Shown piece by piece: positions 9,928 to 20,633 of a stretch of DNA of 64,000 nucleotides (position 1 is its first letter; each line of letters starts with the position of its first letter). The stretch is from contig NC_056035.1 in NCBI RefSeq assembly GCF_004379255.2, positions 29,341,208-29,405,207 of the forward strand, read 5' to 3'. The translations under genes were made by a program, and so were the position numbers. This DNA is from Salvia splendens (Eukaryota > Streptophyta > Magnoliopsida > Lamiales > Lamiaceae). The notes under the pieces were generated by a model. That model had not been told where the DNA came from and did not search any database. It saw only the letters and a program-made list of their open reading frames with translations.

Positions 9928-10508
9928 GTAAGTTACTAGTGTTTTTGGTTTCTTGTTCTTGTTCAAAAAATTTTGGTTTCTTGATCTTGTACTGGAAATT
10001 TAGGGTCTTTTTCAATATTTTGAAAAGTATCTAATTTAGTTTTCGTCGTTGATTTTATTGATAATTGTTCCGTAAGGAATGGGTTTCAAGTTTCAGTTGT
10101 TCGTGACTGATGATTGTTCGCTTAATGGTGTCTGGTAGTTGCTTAGTTTGTTGGAGTATTCGATTGATATATTGGATTTGATGTGCAGTAGTTGCTTGGT
10201 GTTGTATTCCATTTTGCTGTATTTGATTAATCATTTGCTTAATTTCTATGAGATTTTGATTAATTATTTTTGAGAATTTGCTTAATTTTGCAATTATATT
10301 GCGAAAGTTTGCTTACTTTATGCTAAACTATGCTTATTCTGGGCGAGCATTTTGTGGTGCGGAAATTTGCTTAATTTGTTCAATTATGCAAGCGAATTAC
10401 CCGCTTTTAGTCTCATTCATCAACAAACCCTTGCACCTCAATTAGGGTTCTCCTTATTAGTAGCATCTCATTGTTAGTTCTAACATCAATTTTTATTAGC
10501 AACATTAA
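9928..10508. other. intron 1 (first part) of OR-like pseudogene
   Basis: T-rich, with repeated TTTGCTTAATTT phrases, as in an ordinary plant intron. No gene is present. Confidence 0.5.
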
Positions 10509-10698
10509 AGGGTGTTCGGTTTGCAAGATTGTATCTCTGGATTAAATATGTAGTGTACTTGGTTTATGAGAGAGCTCAATCCTAGATGGATAATCATGGG
10601 ATAATTAGTCATAGTTAACCCCCTATGACTTAAGTTATCTTACAAATCAATCATACATTATATCTTGGTATTATTTTATCTAGAAAACCGAACACCAC
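10509..10698. mobile_element. MITE with GGTGTTCGGTTT termini
   Basis: Inverted ends GGTGTTCGGTTTGCAAGAT and TATCTAGAAAACCGAACACC enclose 190 bp. Internally GGATAATCATGGGATAATTA resembles other plant Tourist/hAT-like MITEs. The target duplication is not clear. Confidence 0.65.
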
Positions 10699-10754
10699 AT
10701 AAAAAGATGGTATGCAATCATAGATTTAGAATCACTATTTTGTGTGACAAATAA

Positions 10755-11154
10755 TACTCCCCTAGTACCATTAAAAATGAAACGTTTTTTTTGGATTATT
10801 CTATTAAATGAAATGTTTCCTAAAATGGAAATAACATCATCTATACTTTTTTCTCTCTCTTACTTTATTCTCTCTTCAATAATTAACAAAATAACACTGC
10901 ATAAAATTTCATGCCTAAAACCAAATGTTTCATACTCCATTTAATACTCATTCCGTCCCCAAAGAATATGCACTTTGGGATCGACACGGTTTTTAATGTA
11001 AAATTTGTAAAGTATGAGAGAGGTAGAGAGAAAAAGTAAGAAAATTTGTGTTAGTGGAGAATGAGTCTCGTCTCATTAGACAGAAAATACTTTCCAAAAT
11101 TAGAAAGTGCATACTATTGTGGGTCATACTAAAAAGGAAATAGTGCATGTTGAG
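10755..11154. mobile_element. two eroded Stowaway-like remnants
   Basis: 10755-10943 has TACTCCCCTAGTACC and a loosely inverted CCAAATGTTTCAT. 10944-11154 starts TACTCATTCCGTCCCCAAAG and keeps the family-typical AAGTGCATA..AAAAAGGAAATAGTGCATG, but its right terminus is lost where the TAGGGGTGGG element begins. Confidence 0.5.
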
Positions 11155-11407
11155 TAGGGGTGGGTCGGTACGGTATATCGTACCGACCGTGTCATACCGC
11201 ATACCGTACCGGATATTACGGTATGTCAAAATTCCATACCGATACCGTACCGAATTTCGGGTATACTGGAATTTCGGGATGATAATTTTTGATACCGTTA
11301 CCATACCGTAATAACGGTATACTGTATGGTAACGGTATACCGAAAAAAACCTATTGTATCCAAAATATTTATAAATGTAATATATATATATATATATATA
11401 TATATAT
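11155..11407. repeat. GGTACGGTATACCG-rich block, probable hAT-like remnant
   Basis: Begins TAGGGGTGGGTCGGTACGG and continues with many ATACCG/CGGTAT copies, the style of short non-autonomous elements with TAGGGGTG ends. The right end was not found. The block ends in an AT microsatellite interrupted by the foldback element. Confidence 0.5.
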
Positions 11408-13025
11408 GGGAGCGTTATTCTCCTTTTCACATCTTAGATCCTTTTTCCTTCTTAATATTACGCGTTAGATCTAAGGCATCAACGGATCAGATTGATTCTA
11501 TAAAACTGGTCCGTGTAGCATTATAGAAGGTGGTTGTATGCATTACAGGGTTATTATTGACATTTGACGGAAAAGTAACTGCCACATTTTAGTATCTGCG
11601 AATAATGCACCACATGGTCACGAGTAATGCATATAATTGACTATATAATGCACAATATGTGAACTGCAATGCATACGAATAAGATGTACCATGTTATGAT
11701 GTTTGGACACACGTTTCTTGTTTCCCCTAAGGGTTTAATAAGCTTAGGGGCTAGGGTATAGTACGTAGACACGTATGTAATCTTCACATGGTAACGAGTA
11801 ATGGATATAATTGACTATATAATGCACAATTTGTGAACTGCAATGCATACGAACAAGATGTGCTGTGTTATGATGTTTGACACACGTTTCTTGTTCCCCT
11901 AAGGGTTTAATAAGCTTAGGGGCTAGGGTATAGTACGTACGCATTAATAACAAATTATAAAACGATACGAATAATTCACCAAATTGTCACGAGTAATGGA
12001 TGTTATTAACTATATAATGCACAATATGTGAACTGCAATGCATACGAATAAGATGTACCATGTTATGATGTTTGACACACGTTTCTTGTTTCCCCAAAGG
12101 GTTTAATAAGCTTAGGGGCTAGGGTATAGTACGTAGACATTACTAACAAATTGTTGTTATTGGAATATACGTATGTGCATTATTTGGTTTAGGTAGTGCA
12201 TTATGTAGCTGTTAATTGTCATTATCTCAGTATATTATGCATTATTAGAGGTATTGTGTATATGGGTTAATCAACGGATTGAAGATTACATACGTGCATT
12301 TAGTAATGTGTACGTACTATACCCTAGCCCCTAAACTTATTAAACCCTTAGGGGAAACAAGAAACGTGTGTCAAACATCATAACATGGTACATCTTATTC
12401 GTATGCATTGCAGTTCACATATTGTGCATTATATAGTTAATAACATCCATTACTCGTGACAATTTGGTGAATTATTCGTATCGTTTTATAATTTGTTATT
12501 AATGCGTACGTACTATACCCTAGCCCCTAAGCTTATTAAACCCTTAGGGGAAACAAGAAACGTGTGTCAAACATCATAACATAGCACATCTTGTTCGTAT
12601 GCATTGCAGTTCACAAATTGTGCATTATATAGTCAATTATATCCATTACTCGTTACCATGTGAAGATTACATACGTGTCTACGTACTATACCCTAGCCCC
12701 TAAGCTTATTAAACCCTTAGGGGAAACAAGAAACGTGTGTCCAAACATCATAACATGGTACATCTTATTCGTATGCATTGCAGTTCACATATTGTGCATT
12801 ATATAGTCAATTATATGCATTACTCGTGACCATGTGGTGCATTATTCGTAGAGGTTTCCAGCCATTATTAGATTACTATTGTACCCTCATAATGCACAAA
12901 ATATGACAAATAATGCAACACGGGATTAATTACCCAATGTTGATCTTGACCGTCCATTTCTCTAATCTAATGGCTGATATTAAGAAGGAAAAAGGAGAAA
13001 ATATAGGAAAAGGAAATGAATACAT

Positions 13026-13028
<3 letters not shown>
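11408..13028. mobile_element. 1.6-kb foldback (MULE-like) element with three-repeat arms
   Basis: Termini GGGAGCGTTATTCTCCTTTT and the complement of GGAAATGAATACATCCC continue as longer inverted repeats sharing CTTTTTCCTTCTTAATAT. Inside, the segment at about 11601-12150 is repeated inverted at about 12305-12850 with very few differences. Each arm is three tandem copies (about 180 bp) of a module: TGTGAACTGCAATGCATACG, CACACGTTTCTTGTTTCCCC, TAAGCTTAGGGGCTAGGGTA. A 150-bp loop separates the arms. The element interrupts an AT dinucleotide run, so a 9-bp MULE-type duplication cannot be told from the repeat. There is no coding capacity. Confidence 0.8.
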
Positions 13029-13061
<33 letters not shown>

Positions 13062-13315
13062 CATTTAAATTTTATTTAATATAATATATATATATATATA
13101 TATATATAAATGTAATATACATTTTTTAAAATTTAATATAATATATATCCAAAATATTACATTTAAAATTTTAGAGAATTCCATTTTTAATTTTTTTTAA
13201 TATATATATATATATATATAAATGTAATATATATATATATATATATTATACATATTTAATATTAATATTAATATATATATAATAACATATATTTAATATT
13301 TAATATTAACATATT
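13029..13315. repeat. AT dinucleotide microsatellites
   Basis: Several (AT)n runs, the longest about 34 bp at 13029-13062, are separated by TACATTTAAATTTTATTTAAT-like sequence that is itself repeated inverted. Confidence 0.85.
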
Positions 13316-13366
13316 TTTTTTATTATCAGATTAGGTTTCCTAGTTTTGGCCGATTTGGCTTACCAT

Positions 13367-13642
13367 ATAATCCTTCCATCCCGACCTAAGTGAGACGATT
13401 CTAATTGATACAAGAATTTAGGTAGTGATGTTTAGTAATCAAATTATTATGGTAAAGTAAGAGAGAGATATTGTAAGAACAAGAAAGAGAAAATAAAGTA
13501 TGAGATTTGATAAAGTAAGAGAGATGAGAGGATAAAATAGTAAAGATGAGTGAGTTAATTATTGCAAAAATAAAACGTCTCACTTAGATTGAACGTACCA
13601 AAAAAAGGAATATGTCTCCTTAGCTTTCTAAATGAGGGAGTA
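13367..13642. mobile_element. Stowaway-type MITE
   Basis: Left part CCTTCCATCCCGACCTAAGT with GTGAGACGATTC; right part CGTCTCACTTAGATTG and GAGGGAGTA. The inverted subterminal GTGAGACG/CGTCTCAC supports one element of about 275 bp. Confidence 0.65.
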
Positions 13643-14559
13643 CTTCACTACTCATTTTTGTGGGATAATTTCACCATACATACAAAATGTGTCATCAATG
13701 TTTCAAATTAGTACAAAAATTTTTAAGTTAGCATATATCATACAAAAAGTTTGATTAGTGTTTCAAATTAGTACATTCCGTCAGATAAGACTAACACCGT
13801 TAAGTTTTTCTTATTTTTCATGCTTCACTCCAAAAATTAGTGTTTCTTTACAACATGAAAGCTTTCGTTTCAATTAGGGCGTGTTCATGTTGCTTAGTAG
13901 GAAATGCATATAAAGGATTCTTGTGGTAAATCAGCCGTGTAGGGCCCACAGAAATGTCAATGATTTCTTTAGTTCAGGTTTGTAGATAACAAATGAGAAT
14001 TGCTTTTATGACACAATTTTGGTTTATTTTCTAAAGGCCACTTCTGACCGTGTAGACTAAAATACCCTCATCTAAAATGAAATTAATCCACCTCGGCGCG
14101 CAAGTGAAATTTGGGCGCCTGATTTTATTTTTTCACAAAGGCACCGCCTACAACAGGGGGTAAGCACCGATGATTGATTTCATCCTTTACATACCAAAGC
14201 GGCGAGTTGGGGCAACGAATTCTTCGAGGTATGCACTGCAAAACTCAATAATTTAGTGAAATTTCGGTAGGAATTGGGTATGTGTTTCATCCGGGCAGCA
14301 TATTTTTTGTACAATCAATTTGGGTCTTTTACACTTTTTTGGAGATTTTGGTATTGAAGTTGTTCGATGGAGATCCAGCTATGCATAGACGAGGGGTAAG
14401 GTGTTCTGACTCTAGAATCTGTATAAGATGTGAGAAAATCTTTGGATGGAATTAGACAGAAGCTGTTCTAAACCTCAAAATGACATGGATGAGATATTGC
14501 ATTACTTATGAGTAGTATTTTGATACTTTAATTGATGTTATGCTCACGGTTTGCAGGCA

Positions 14560-15776
14560 ATGTCAAACTCCCAACGAGTTGGGAGTGTTCATGGAATTGG
14601 TAGAGCAGTGAAGGTGTGTACTTTACTGCCGTTGTGTACATAACGTATGCACTTGTGACAAATAGAACTTATTGCTTATCTCAAGCTATTTTTGTTGTTT
14701 GGTTGTATTCATCCAGGGAACTATGTATCGCCACGACAGAAGTATCACAAGGGGGATAGGTCTCGAAGGATGTGGACTATACGCGAGGAGGAGATCCTAG
14801 CAGCTACGTTACTAGACCTAGTGGCTCGAGGTTGGAAATCCGATAATGGATTCCGTGCAGGCTATCTACAGAAGATCGAGAATGATATACGAGCGGAATT
14901 CCCAAACACAGATATCAAGGGTACTCCTCATGTAACCTCGAGGCTTCAAGCGTGGAAGAAAAGCTACACCAGCCTATGCAAAATCTTAGGTCGGACTGGT
15001 GTGGGTTTCAACAATGATGGCGAATACAAGATAGACTGCGACAACGAACAATGGGTGCAAATTGTTCAGGTTTCATAAATCAAAGCCTTCTCACAGATTA
15101 CGTATTATTTGGTTTCTCTAAAATGTGTTGTATTTGTGACCTTAGTAATCCATTAGAGATTGTTCCGGTACAGGCTGATAAAAATGCAAGGTTTATGCGA
15201 ACGAAGTCGTGGCCATTGTGGGAGACTTGGAAGTGTATCTTCGGCAAAGATCGAGCCAGTGGTGGTGGGGCTGAGGACCTGCAAGCGGCTGCTGTCCGCC
15301 AGCGAGAAAAAGTCACTGCTGCAAGCAACACACACGAGAATTCTGAGCTCCCGTTGTCTGAAGACTTCCCCATTCATGAAACTGATCCGGTCGCAGAGCA
15401 TATGGAGCAGAACGACTTCAGTTCAGGAAACAATGAGAGGGTCACGGCTACCACCAAATCTGGTGGAAGAAAACGCAAGAGCACCTCCTCTGATGATGCA
15501 TTGTTGGACTTCCTAGGCAACCTACATGCCGACACTAACGCACGCTTGGAGGTTATCGCTGCAAGGATCGGCTACGAGTTTGATTTGGGGAAGGCTAGGC
15601 AAGAGGTGGTTGACAAGCTTGAGACCGTTGACGGCCTAACTCTTGATGAGAGGTATGACCTCTGTGACATCCTCAGCAAAAATTCTGAGTGGATGGAGGT
15701 TTTCATTGGGATGCCACCGAATGCTAGGCTGGGATATCTAAAAAGGTTCCTCAAACCAAGCAACCCGCCCAAGTGA
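14560..15776 (+). CDS. Harbinger ORF1, Myb/SANT-like DNA-binding protein
   Basis: Likely exons: 14560 (ATG, MSNSQRVGSVHGIGRAVK) to about 14620, 14717-15069, and 15174-15776. Intron 2 (15070-15173) has GT..ACAG borders and joins WVQIVQ to ADKNARF in frame. The Myb_DNA-bind_3-type domain is RRMWTIREEEILAATLLDLV with GWKSDNGFRAGYL, then PHVTSRLQAWKKSY. A basic patch GGRKRKS follows, and a helical tail ends near LKRFLKPSNPPK. In PIF/Harbinger systems this protein binds the element ends and helps bring the transposase into the nucleus. No stop interrupts exons 2 and 3. The first exon boundary is uncertain. Confidence 0.7.
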
Positions 15777-16951
15777 AGTCAGTTGATGGTATCTCTTTGT
15801 CCCATGACCTTATATTTGGGTAATGATATTGTAATTTCTTTTTGACTCTCTATGATGCAGAAGTTAAGTAGAAGTACATATTTTTTGTAAAATTTGCCTA
15901 TAGTACACAAAACATTTTGTAAACCTAATCAAAGTGGGGCGGTATATGAGACTTTTGATGATGATAATATAAAACAAATTATGTTTGCTGATTTGGTTGG
16001 TGTGTACATTCGTTGAGTTCTGAAATTCAGTGGACGTCCAACTTTCATCACACAACTGAGTAATTGTTGAAGCCAATGTTACAAAAACCGTTGTCATATA
16101 TCCATTGGCAACAGAAAATATTGTAAAATACTGCTAAACGGAGGTAGATCTTATCATCAGTATACATCTAACAAGTGGGCTTACAAAAAGGGGAATAGAA
16201 AACAACCACATTGTACTTACAGAGTGTCCAAAAATAAAATGGCATAGTCCACAACCACTTGCACTACACGGCTGATTAATGTGGAGCTAGCAACACTCTT
16301 ACCTGTGCACAATTGGACTCACTTGCCCAAGTTAGGCCACCAAGCAATGGGTGAGTTGGATCCACATGAACTGGCGTGCGGTGATCATATTGGCTTGTCA
16401 AACATTCCAAGTTGTATTACTACATTTGGGTTAAGCATTTATTCAATAATGGGGACTGGCCATATATTTGAATAAATATTTCATTGTGCATGATGATGAT
16501 GCAAATGCAATTTTAAAACAACGAACTGGTGTTCTTAAAATTTCATCCTTAACACCGCATCCATATCTCATAATATGGCATACATAGTACGAGTTAACAT
16601 TGCGAAGGTTTGCGCACATCCGGTGCGAGCGCCCAACTTAACTACAAGCCCAAAAAAATCACAAAGTTTAGTAGGCAACTGGACTCCCTCTTAGAGGAGC
16701 TTTCCTATCAACAACCCAAACAAAACCAGTACAACCCCATGAAGCCCATGAGAAGATGCATGTTTAAATGGGAGAGGCATACGATGCTGCATTTTGCTTG
16801 TGGAGAAAACAAAAAATCCACTCATTATAATATACCACTAAACAGCACAATACAATAAGATACATTTCAAAAGCAAAATGTGCTTCATAATTTGGAAGTT
16901 ATAGTGATATGCAAAAAGACTCCACATAGAGTTCTTATACACAAATCCAGC

Positions 16952-18339
16952 CTAACGGTTGTTCCACATGTTGAGGGCCAAATTGTCCCGTGTCTGCGTC
17001 CACTCTTGAGTAGGCTCAACACAGTCTACAAAATCTATGCCCACATACTCTTCTTCGGTAGGGGTTTGAGGACCTACGGCCCCATCTAGTTCAATCTCAA
17101 CTGGGTCTATTACCATTTCACATCTTATGAAGTTATGTAGAAGGAAACAAGCCATTATCAAATAGATCTGGGTCTGGATAGGGTAGAACGAAGCACTTCG
17201 AAGGATGCCCCACCACATTTTCAAGACTGCAAAAGCACGTTCTATAACATTTCTGGCCTTTGTGTGACGCATGTTGAATATTTCTTTCGGGTTTTGAGGA
17301 GCTGTTGTTCCAGGGCCCCACTCCTTCAGGTGATATCTAACACCTTTGTACGGAGTCAAGAAGCCATTACTGTTAGCGTATGCATTGTCGCACAAGTAAT
17401 AAGATCATGCACGTAATTCATGAATAATTAGGGATTGTTTTCATACATACGCTAACACCTTCAGCGTAACAGACCGCAAACAGTTTCAGTTAACAACCTT
17501 GTGGCACTTTGAGGCCGGTGGACCGAGAAACCGCATCCCTCAGAACTCGAGAATCACTGGCTGACCCCTCCTATCCTGGCTGTAGGTACACGAACTGCAT
17601 ATGTTTGTCACAAACAGCCAAGGTGTTCGTAGCGATTTGCCCTTTTCATGTTCGATACGTAGGTTTATCAGCCCCACTAACAAGGACATTAATGTGTGTT
17701 CCATCGAGTGCCCCCAAGCAGCCCTGCATAAAAATGATGGCAAACTGTTAGGCACAACAATTATCATTTTACACACACTTGAGCATTTTGGAGAAGTGAA
17801 TTTCTGACCTTAAACCACCGCCACCGATGGTCTGTACAATCGTCAGGGACAGGCGTGGGCTTATTGAGAAGAACAGAGTGAAGACTTAGAACAGCACCCA
17901 GGACCTTGTTCACATAATAAGAGACAGTCCCACCCGATCGCCAGAATTCAAAACCAACAACCCTGTTTTTTTTATGTTGCGCAAGCGTCCCAACAAATAT
18001 AGCAACCTGCTCTTCAATCCCCAAACACTTACCAACGGTCAGACCTCCACGATCTTTAAGAATTCGGCATAACTTTCCAAAAGTATGACAATCCATTCTA
18101 AGGTTGGAAATGCAGTCTGCGTTTGTGAGATTAATCAAGCGGTCCATCCATTTCAATTGTTCTGGTACTTTTCTAATGACGCTAAAACGTCGAGCATGGT
18201 CAAGGAGTTGCCGTTTCTTGCGTTCCGTGCGGGCACGCCTATATCTACGAATGAGAATAGTCGCCTCTACTCGATACATGACCATTAGGTCTTCCAGCAT
18301 CATAGACAGTTGGGCATAGTTTGATGTATCAGGAGCCAT
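16952..18339 (-). pseudogene. PIF/Harbinger transposase of the two-gene element
   Basis: Exon 1 (18339 to about 17814) encodes an HTH-like N-terminal half (TFGKLCRILKDRGGL, VAIFVGTLAQHKKNR) and ends WRWFK before GTCAGA. Exon 2 (about 17729-17499, after ATGCAG) has the first catalytic Asp in GCLGALDGTHI but contains in-frame TGA and TAG codons. Exon 3 (about 17400-16952) has the second Asp in YYLCDNAYANS and the Glu in NVIERAFAVLKMWW, and ends LALNMWNNR. All three catalytic positions survive, yet the stops in exon 2 make this copy inactive unless corrected. Confidence 0.8.
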
Positions 18340-19588
18340 TGTCTGTATATGGCGTTAGATGGGGAACGAATTTGGGAACCTTACACGGCTAGCATATCTG
18401 TCACAACTACTTAAGATGAAGACTAAGCAACAGGGTATTTTATAGAGGAACAAACAAAAGAAGTGATATTTACCAAACAAAAGGACAATCCAAAGCATAA
18501 CCATGACACAGTAGAGGATTAGTGGGAAATCTATACAGCCATTCTTTCAAATATCACACATATATACAGAAAGTTGCATATCATCTTACTCAGCCATTGA
18601 TAAAATTCTACAGATCTATACCTTGATGTTGGCACGAAATTAAATTCCAAGTAAATTTCGAAATATAATAGCAGTGATAAGCTGTATTACCTCCTGTTGG
18701 ATAAGTATTTTTAAGACTCCAGAGCTACACAAACATGCGTTACCCATTGAAAATGGAAGAATTAGTGGAACGATTTAGCAATGCAAAATCGTAGGAGTTT
18801 AAGAAAAATGAATGGAAAGCTGTTAAATCGGGATAAGCCAAAATAATTCGGTGAAAATACCTACAATCGACGGAGGAACCCTGGCCAAATGGTAAGCACG
18901 TCTGCGGATCTTGTGGAACGCCGTCAGCGACGATTGAAGAAACTCCGGATTGTACCTTTGATGCAACCTCGTCGGCTTCTTCCAGTTTCACACACTCAGC
19001 TATTGTGTTCTCCCCTCAGAGGCGACAATGATCTTTTCCACGAGAAGCCCTAATTTGATTTGGGAAATGAGAGATGGAAGGAGGGAACGAAATTGGCAGG
19101 GGTAAATGGGACATTTTCCCATCAAATTTTACTTTCCGTCCCGCATCCAGTTTCATATACCAGCCCCAACCAAATATTTTATTTTGCCCATTTCATTAAA
19201 GAACAGTACGGGCCTAGGGCAATTCCTTGGGCTTTCAAGTAATGAAACAATGAAGTTGAACGCCAGAACCGCATAAGAAATGGGCCATAATCTGCCTATT
19301 TCTAATAACCTGAACGTGCCCTTAGTGTTTCATGCTTAATTAGTTGTCCTGTCGTGTAAATGACATTGATTATTTGTGTGCAGCAATTTTTGCATTATAG
19401 AAGGGCCAGAGACTGTTAAGGATTTTGTTCAGATGCAGCTGCAGGAGATCCAAGACAACGTTCAAAGCCGGCGCAATAAAATTTTTCTTCTTATGGAAGA
19501 ATTAAGAAGTTAGATCACTACTTGCTACATTTCTCCCGTTTTTAATGATTGCTTGAAGATGATTAATTATTTGTTTCCTTCACTGAAG

Positions 19589-19749
19589 TTTTTTTTTTTT
19601 TTAAATTAACTCCTATATAAGGGGGAAATTATAAATAAACTCCTATACTATAGATAGGAGGAAATTACAACTGATGTCAAGAGGGCTCGAACTCGGCACC
19701 TCATGCAATAATCTCTAAGCTCCTTGCCGCTAGGACAAAGGCTCTGGAC
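19589..19749 (-). mobile_element. tRNA-derived SINE with 18-bp target duplication
   Basis: A perfect 18-bp repeat (TTGTTTCCTTCACTGAAG at 19571-19588 and 19750-19767) flanks 161 bp. Read on minus, the body starts GTCCAGAGCCTTTG, has an A-box-like TAGCGGCAAGGAGC and a B-box-like GAGTTCGAGCC, and ends in a poly(A) tract (T run at 19589-19604). These are the hallmarks of an RNA polymerase III SINE inserted by LINE machinery. It sits in the pyrimidine tract just before OR-like exon 3. Confidence 0.85.
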
Positions 19750-20633
19750 TTGTTTCCTTCACTGAAGTTGTGGAGGCTGAGAGTGTAGCAACGGATTAAA
19801 AGCATGAAATTTGAGCCCGATGATGATAGTGAGCTGCCGGAAATACAATCATCGATTCCTTCTCTTTCTCATGTGGAGCTAATCTTTATTCTTTAGTTTA
19901 CTTGTTTGTTGATGGATTTCCTTTTCCCGTTCAATTTTTATATTCGTTAGCTTCTCCATGATGTTGCCGTATATTATAAATTTATTAGCGGTGGACTGGA
20001 GTTGAGTGAAGTATGAAAAAAAAAACTTAACGATGTTAGTCTTATTTGACGGAATGTACTAATTTGAAACACTAATCAAACTTTTTGTATGATATATGCT
20101 AACTTAAAACTTTTTGTACTAATTTAAAACATTGAAGAAACATTTTGTATGTATAGTGTAATTACCCCATTTTTTGTTTGTCTCACAAAAGATGTCATAT
20201 TCTTTTTTTTTGAAAATTTTTTCTCTCATATTAATATAAATATACTATTTTATCTCTCCATTTAACACACAAAACAACATCTCCTAAAATCTCGTGTCAT
20301 TACCCAAGTGTGTCATCTATTAGAGCATCCACAACCGTGCTCTTGCCAGCGGCACGGTTGTGGGCCCGGGCGGTACTATTCATGCCTGCTCTCTGGCAAG
20401 AGCACAACACCCACAACTGTGCTCTTCCGCAAGAACGAGCACAATTAATTTAATATTCAATTAAACATAAACATTTCCATAATACTAAAATTCATTAAAA
20501 AATCACAATAAATATTACAAAATACAAATAAAATAAAAAAGACATAATTAAAATCCTAAAAATTAAAAATTACATAATTAAAATACTAAAATTAAAAATT
20601 ACATAATTATTGGCTAATATTACCGGAGGAAAA

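Larger units (their letters stand above)
13877..19321. mobile_element. 5.4-kb two-gene PIF/Harbinger element
   Basis: Starts GGGCGTGTTCATGTTGCTTAG and ends CTAATAACCTGAACGTGCCC. Both sides carry the TTA duplication (13874-13876 and 19322-19324). It encodes a Myb/SANT-like protein on plus and a DDE transposase on minus, converging toward the middle, the classic two-gene layout. Its termini differ from those of the GAGCATCC group, so it is a different family. Region 15777-16951 between the genes holds no further coding sequence that I trust. Confidence 0.85.
9776..19880 (+). pseudogene. OR-like: ORANGE-like (OR-like) gene, 5' part only, exons 1-3
   Basis: Exon 1 (open from about 9776, ATG at 9815, ends 9927 before GTAAGT) encodes a plastid-leader-like segment ending AAYTRETSRK. 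Exon 2 (19384-19509, after GTGTGCAG) joins in phase and encodes NFCIIEGPETVKDF, VQMQLQEIQDN and SRRNKIFLLMEE, the conserved region just after the transit peptide of OR/OR-like proteins. These are plastid DnaJ-zinc-finger chaperones that stabilise phytoene synthase. Exon 3 (from 19776) continues RLRV-stop-QRIKSMKFEPDDD and SELPEIQSSIPSL. Defects: the exon 2 donor GT is now TT, and a CAG has become TAG at 19786. The membrane segments and DnaJ-type Cys-rich domain are missing from the window. Intron 1 is 9.5 kb because of transposons. Confidence 0.75.
13662..20168. mobile_element. long inverted repeats (MULE-like TIRs) enclosing OR-like exons 2-3
   Basis: About 175 bp at 13662-13840 (GGGATAATTTCACCATACAT..) recur inverted at 19995-20168 (start GGGGTAATTACACTATACAT on the minus strand) with roughly 90 percent identity by eye. 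Flanks are CATTTTTGT on the left and ATTTTTTGT on the right, compatible with a 9-bp MULE duplication after one T gain. Without the later Harbinger and SINE insertions the unit would be about 0.9 kb and contain OR-like exons 2 and 3. The alternative is two separate short elements in opposite orientation. Confidence 0.6.

Noticed and set aside
11601..12850. CRISPR-like array
   Set aside because: Repeats are long (about 180 bp), inverted and part of a foldback transposon in a plant genome; no spacer pattern.
19589..19749. Functional tRNA gene on the minus strand
   Set aside because: A- and B-box-like parts exist, but there is no cloverleaf I can draw, and the poly(A) tail and target duplication show a SINE.
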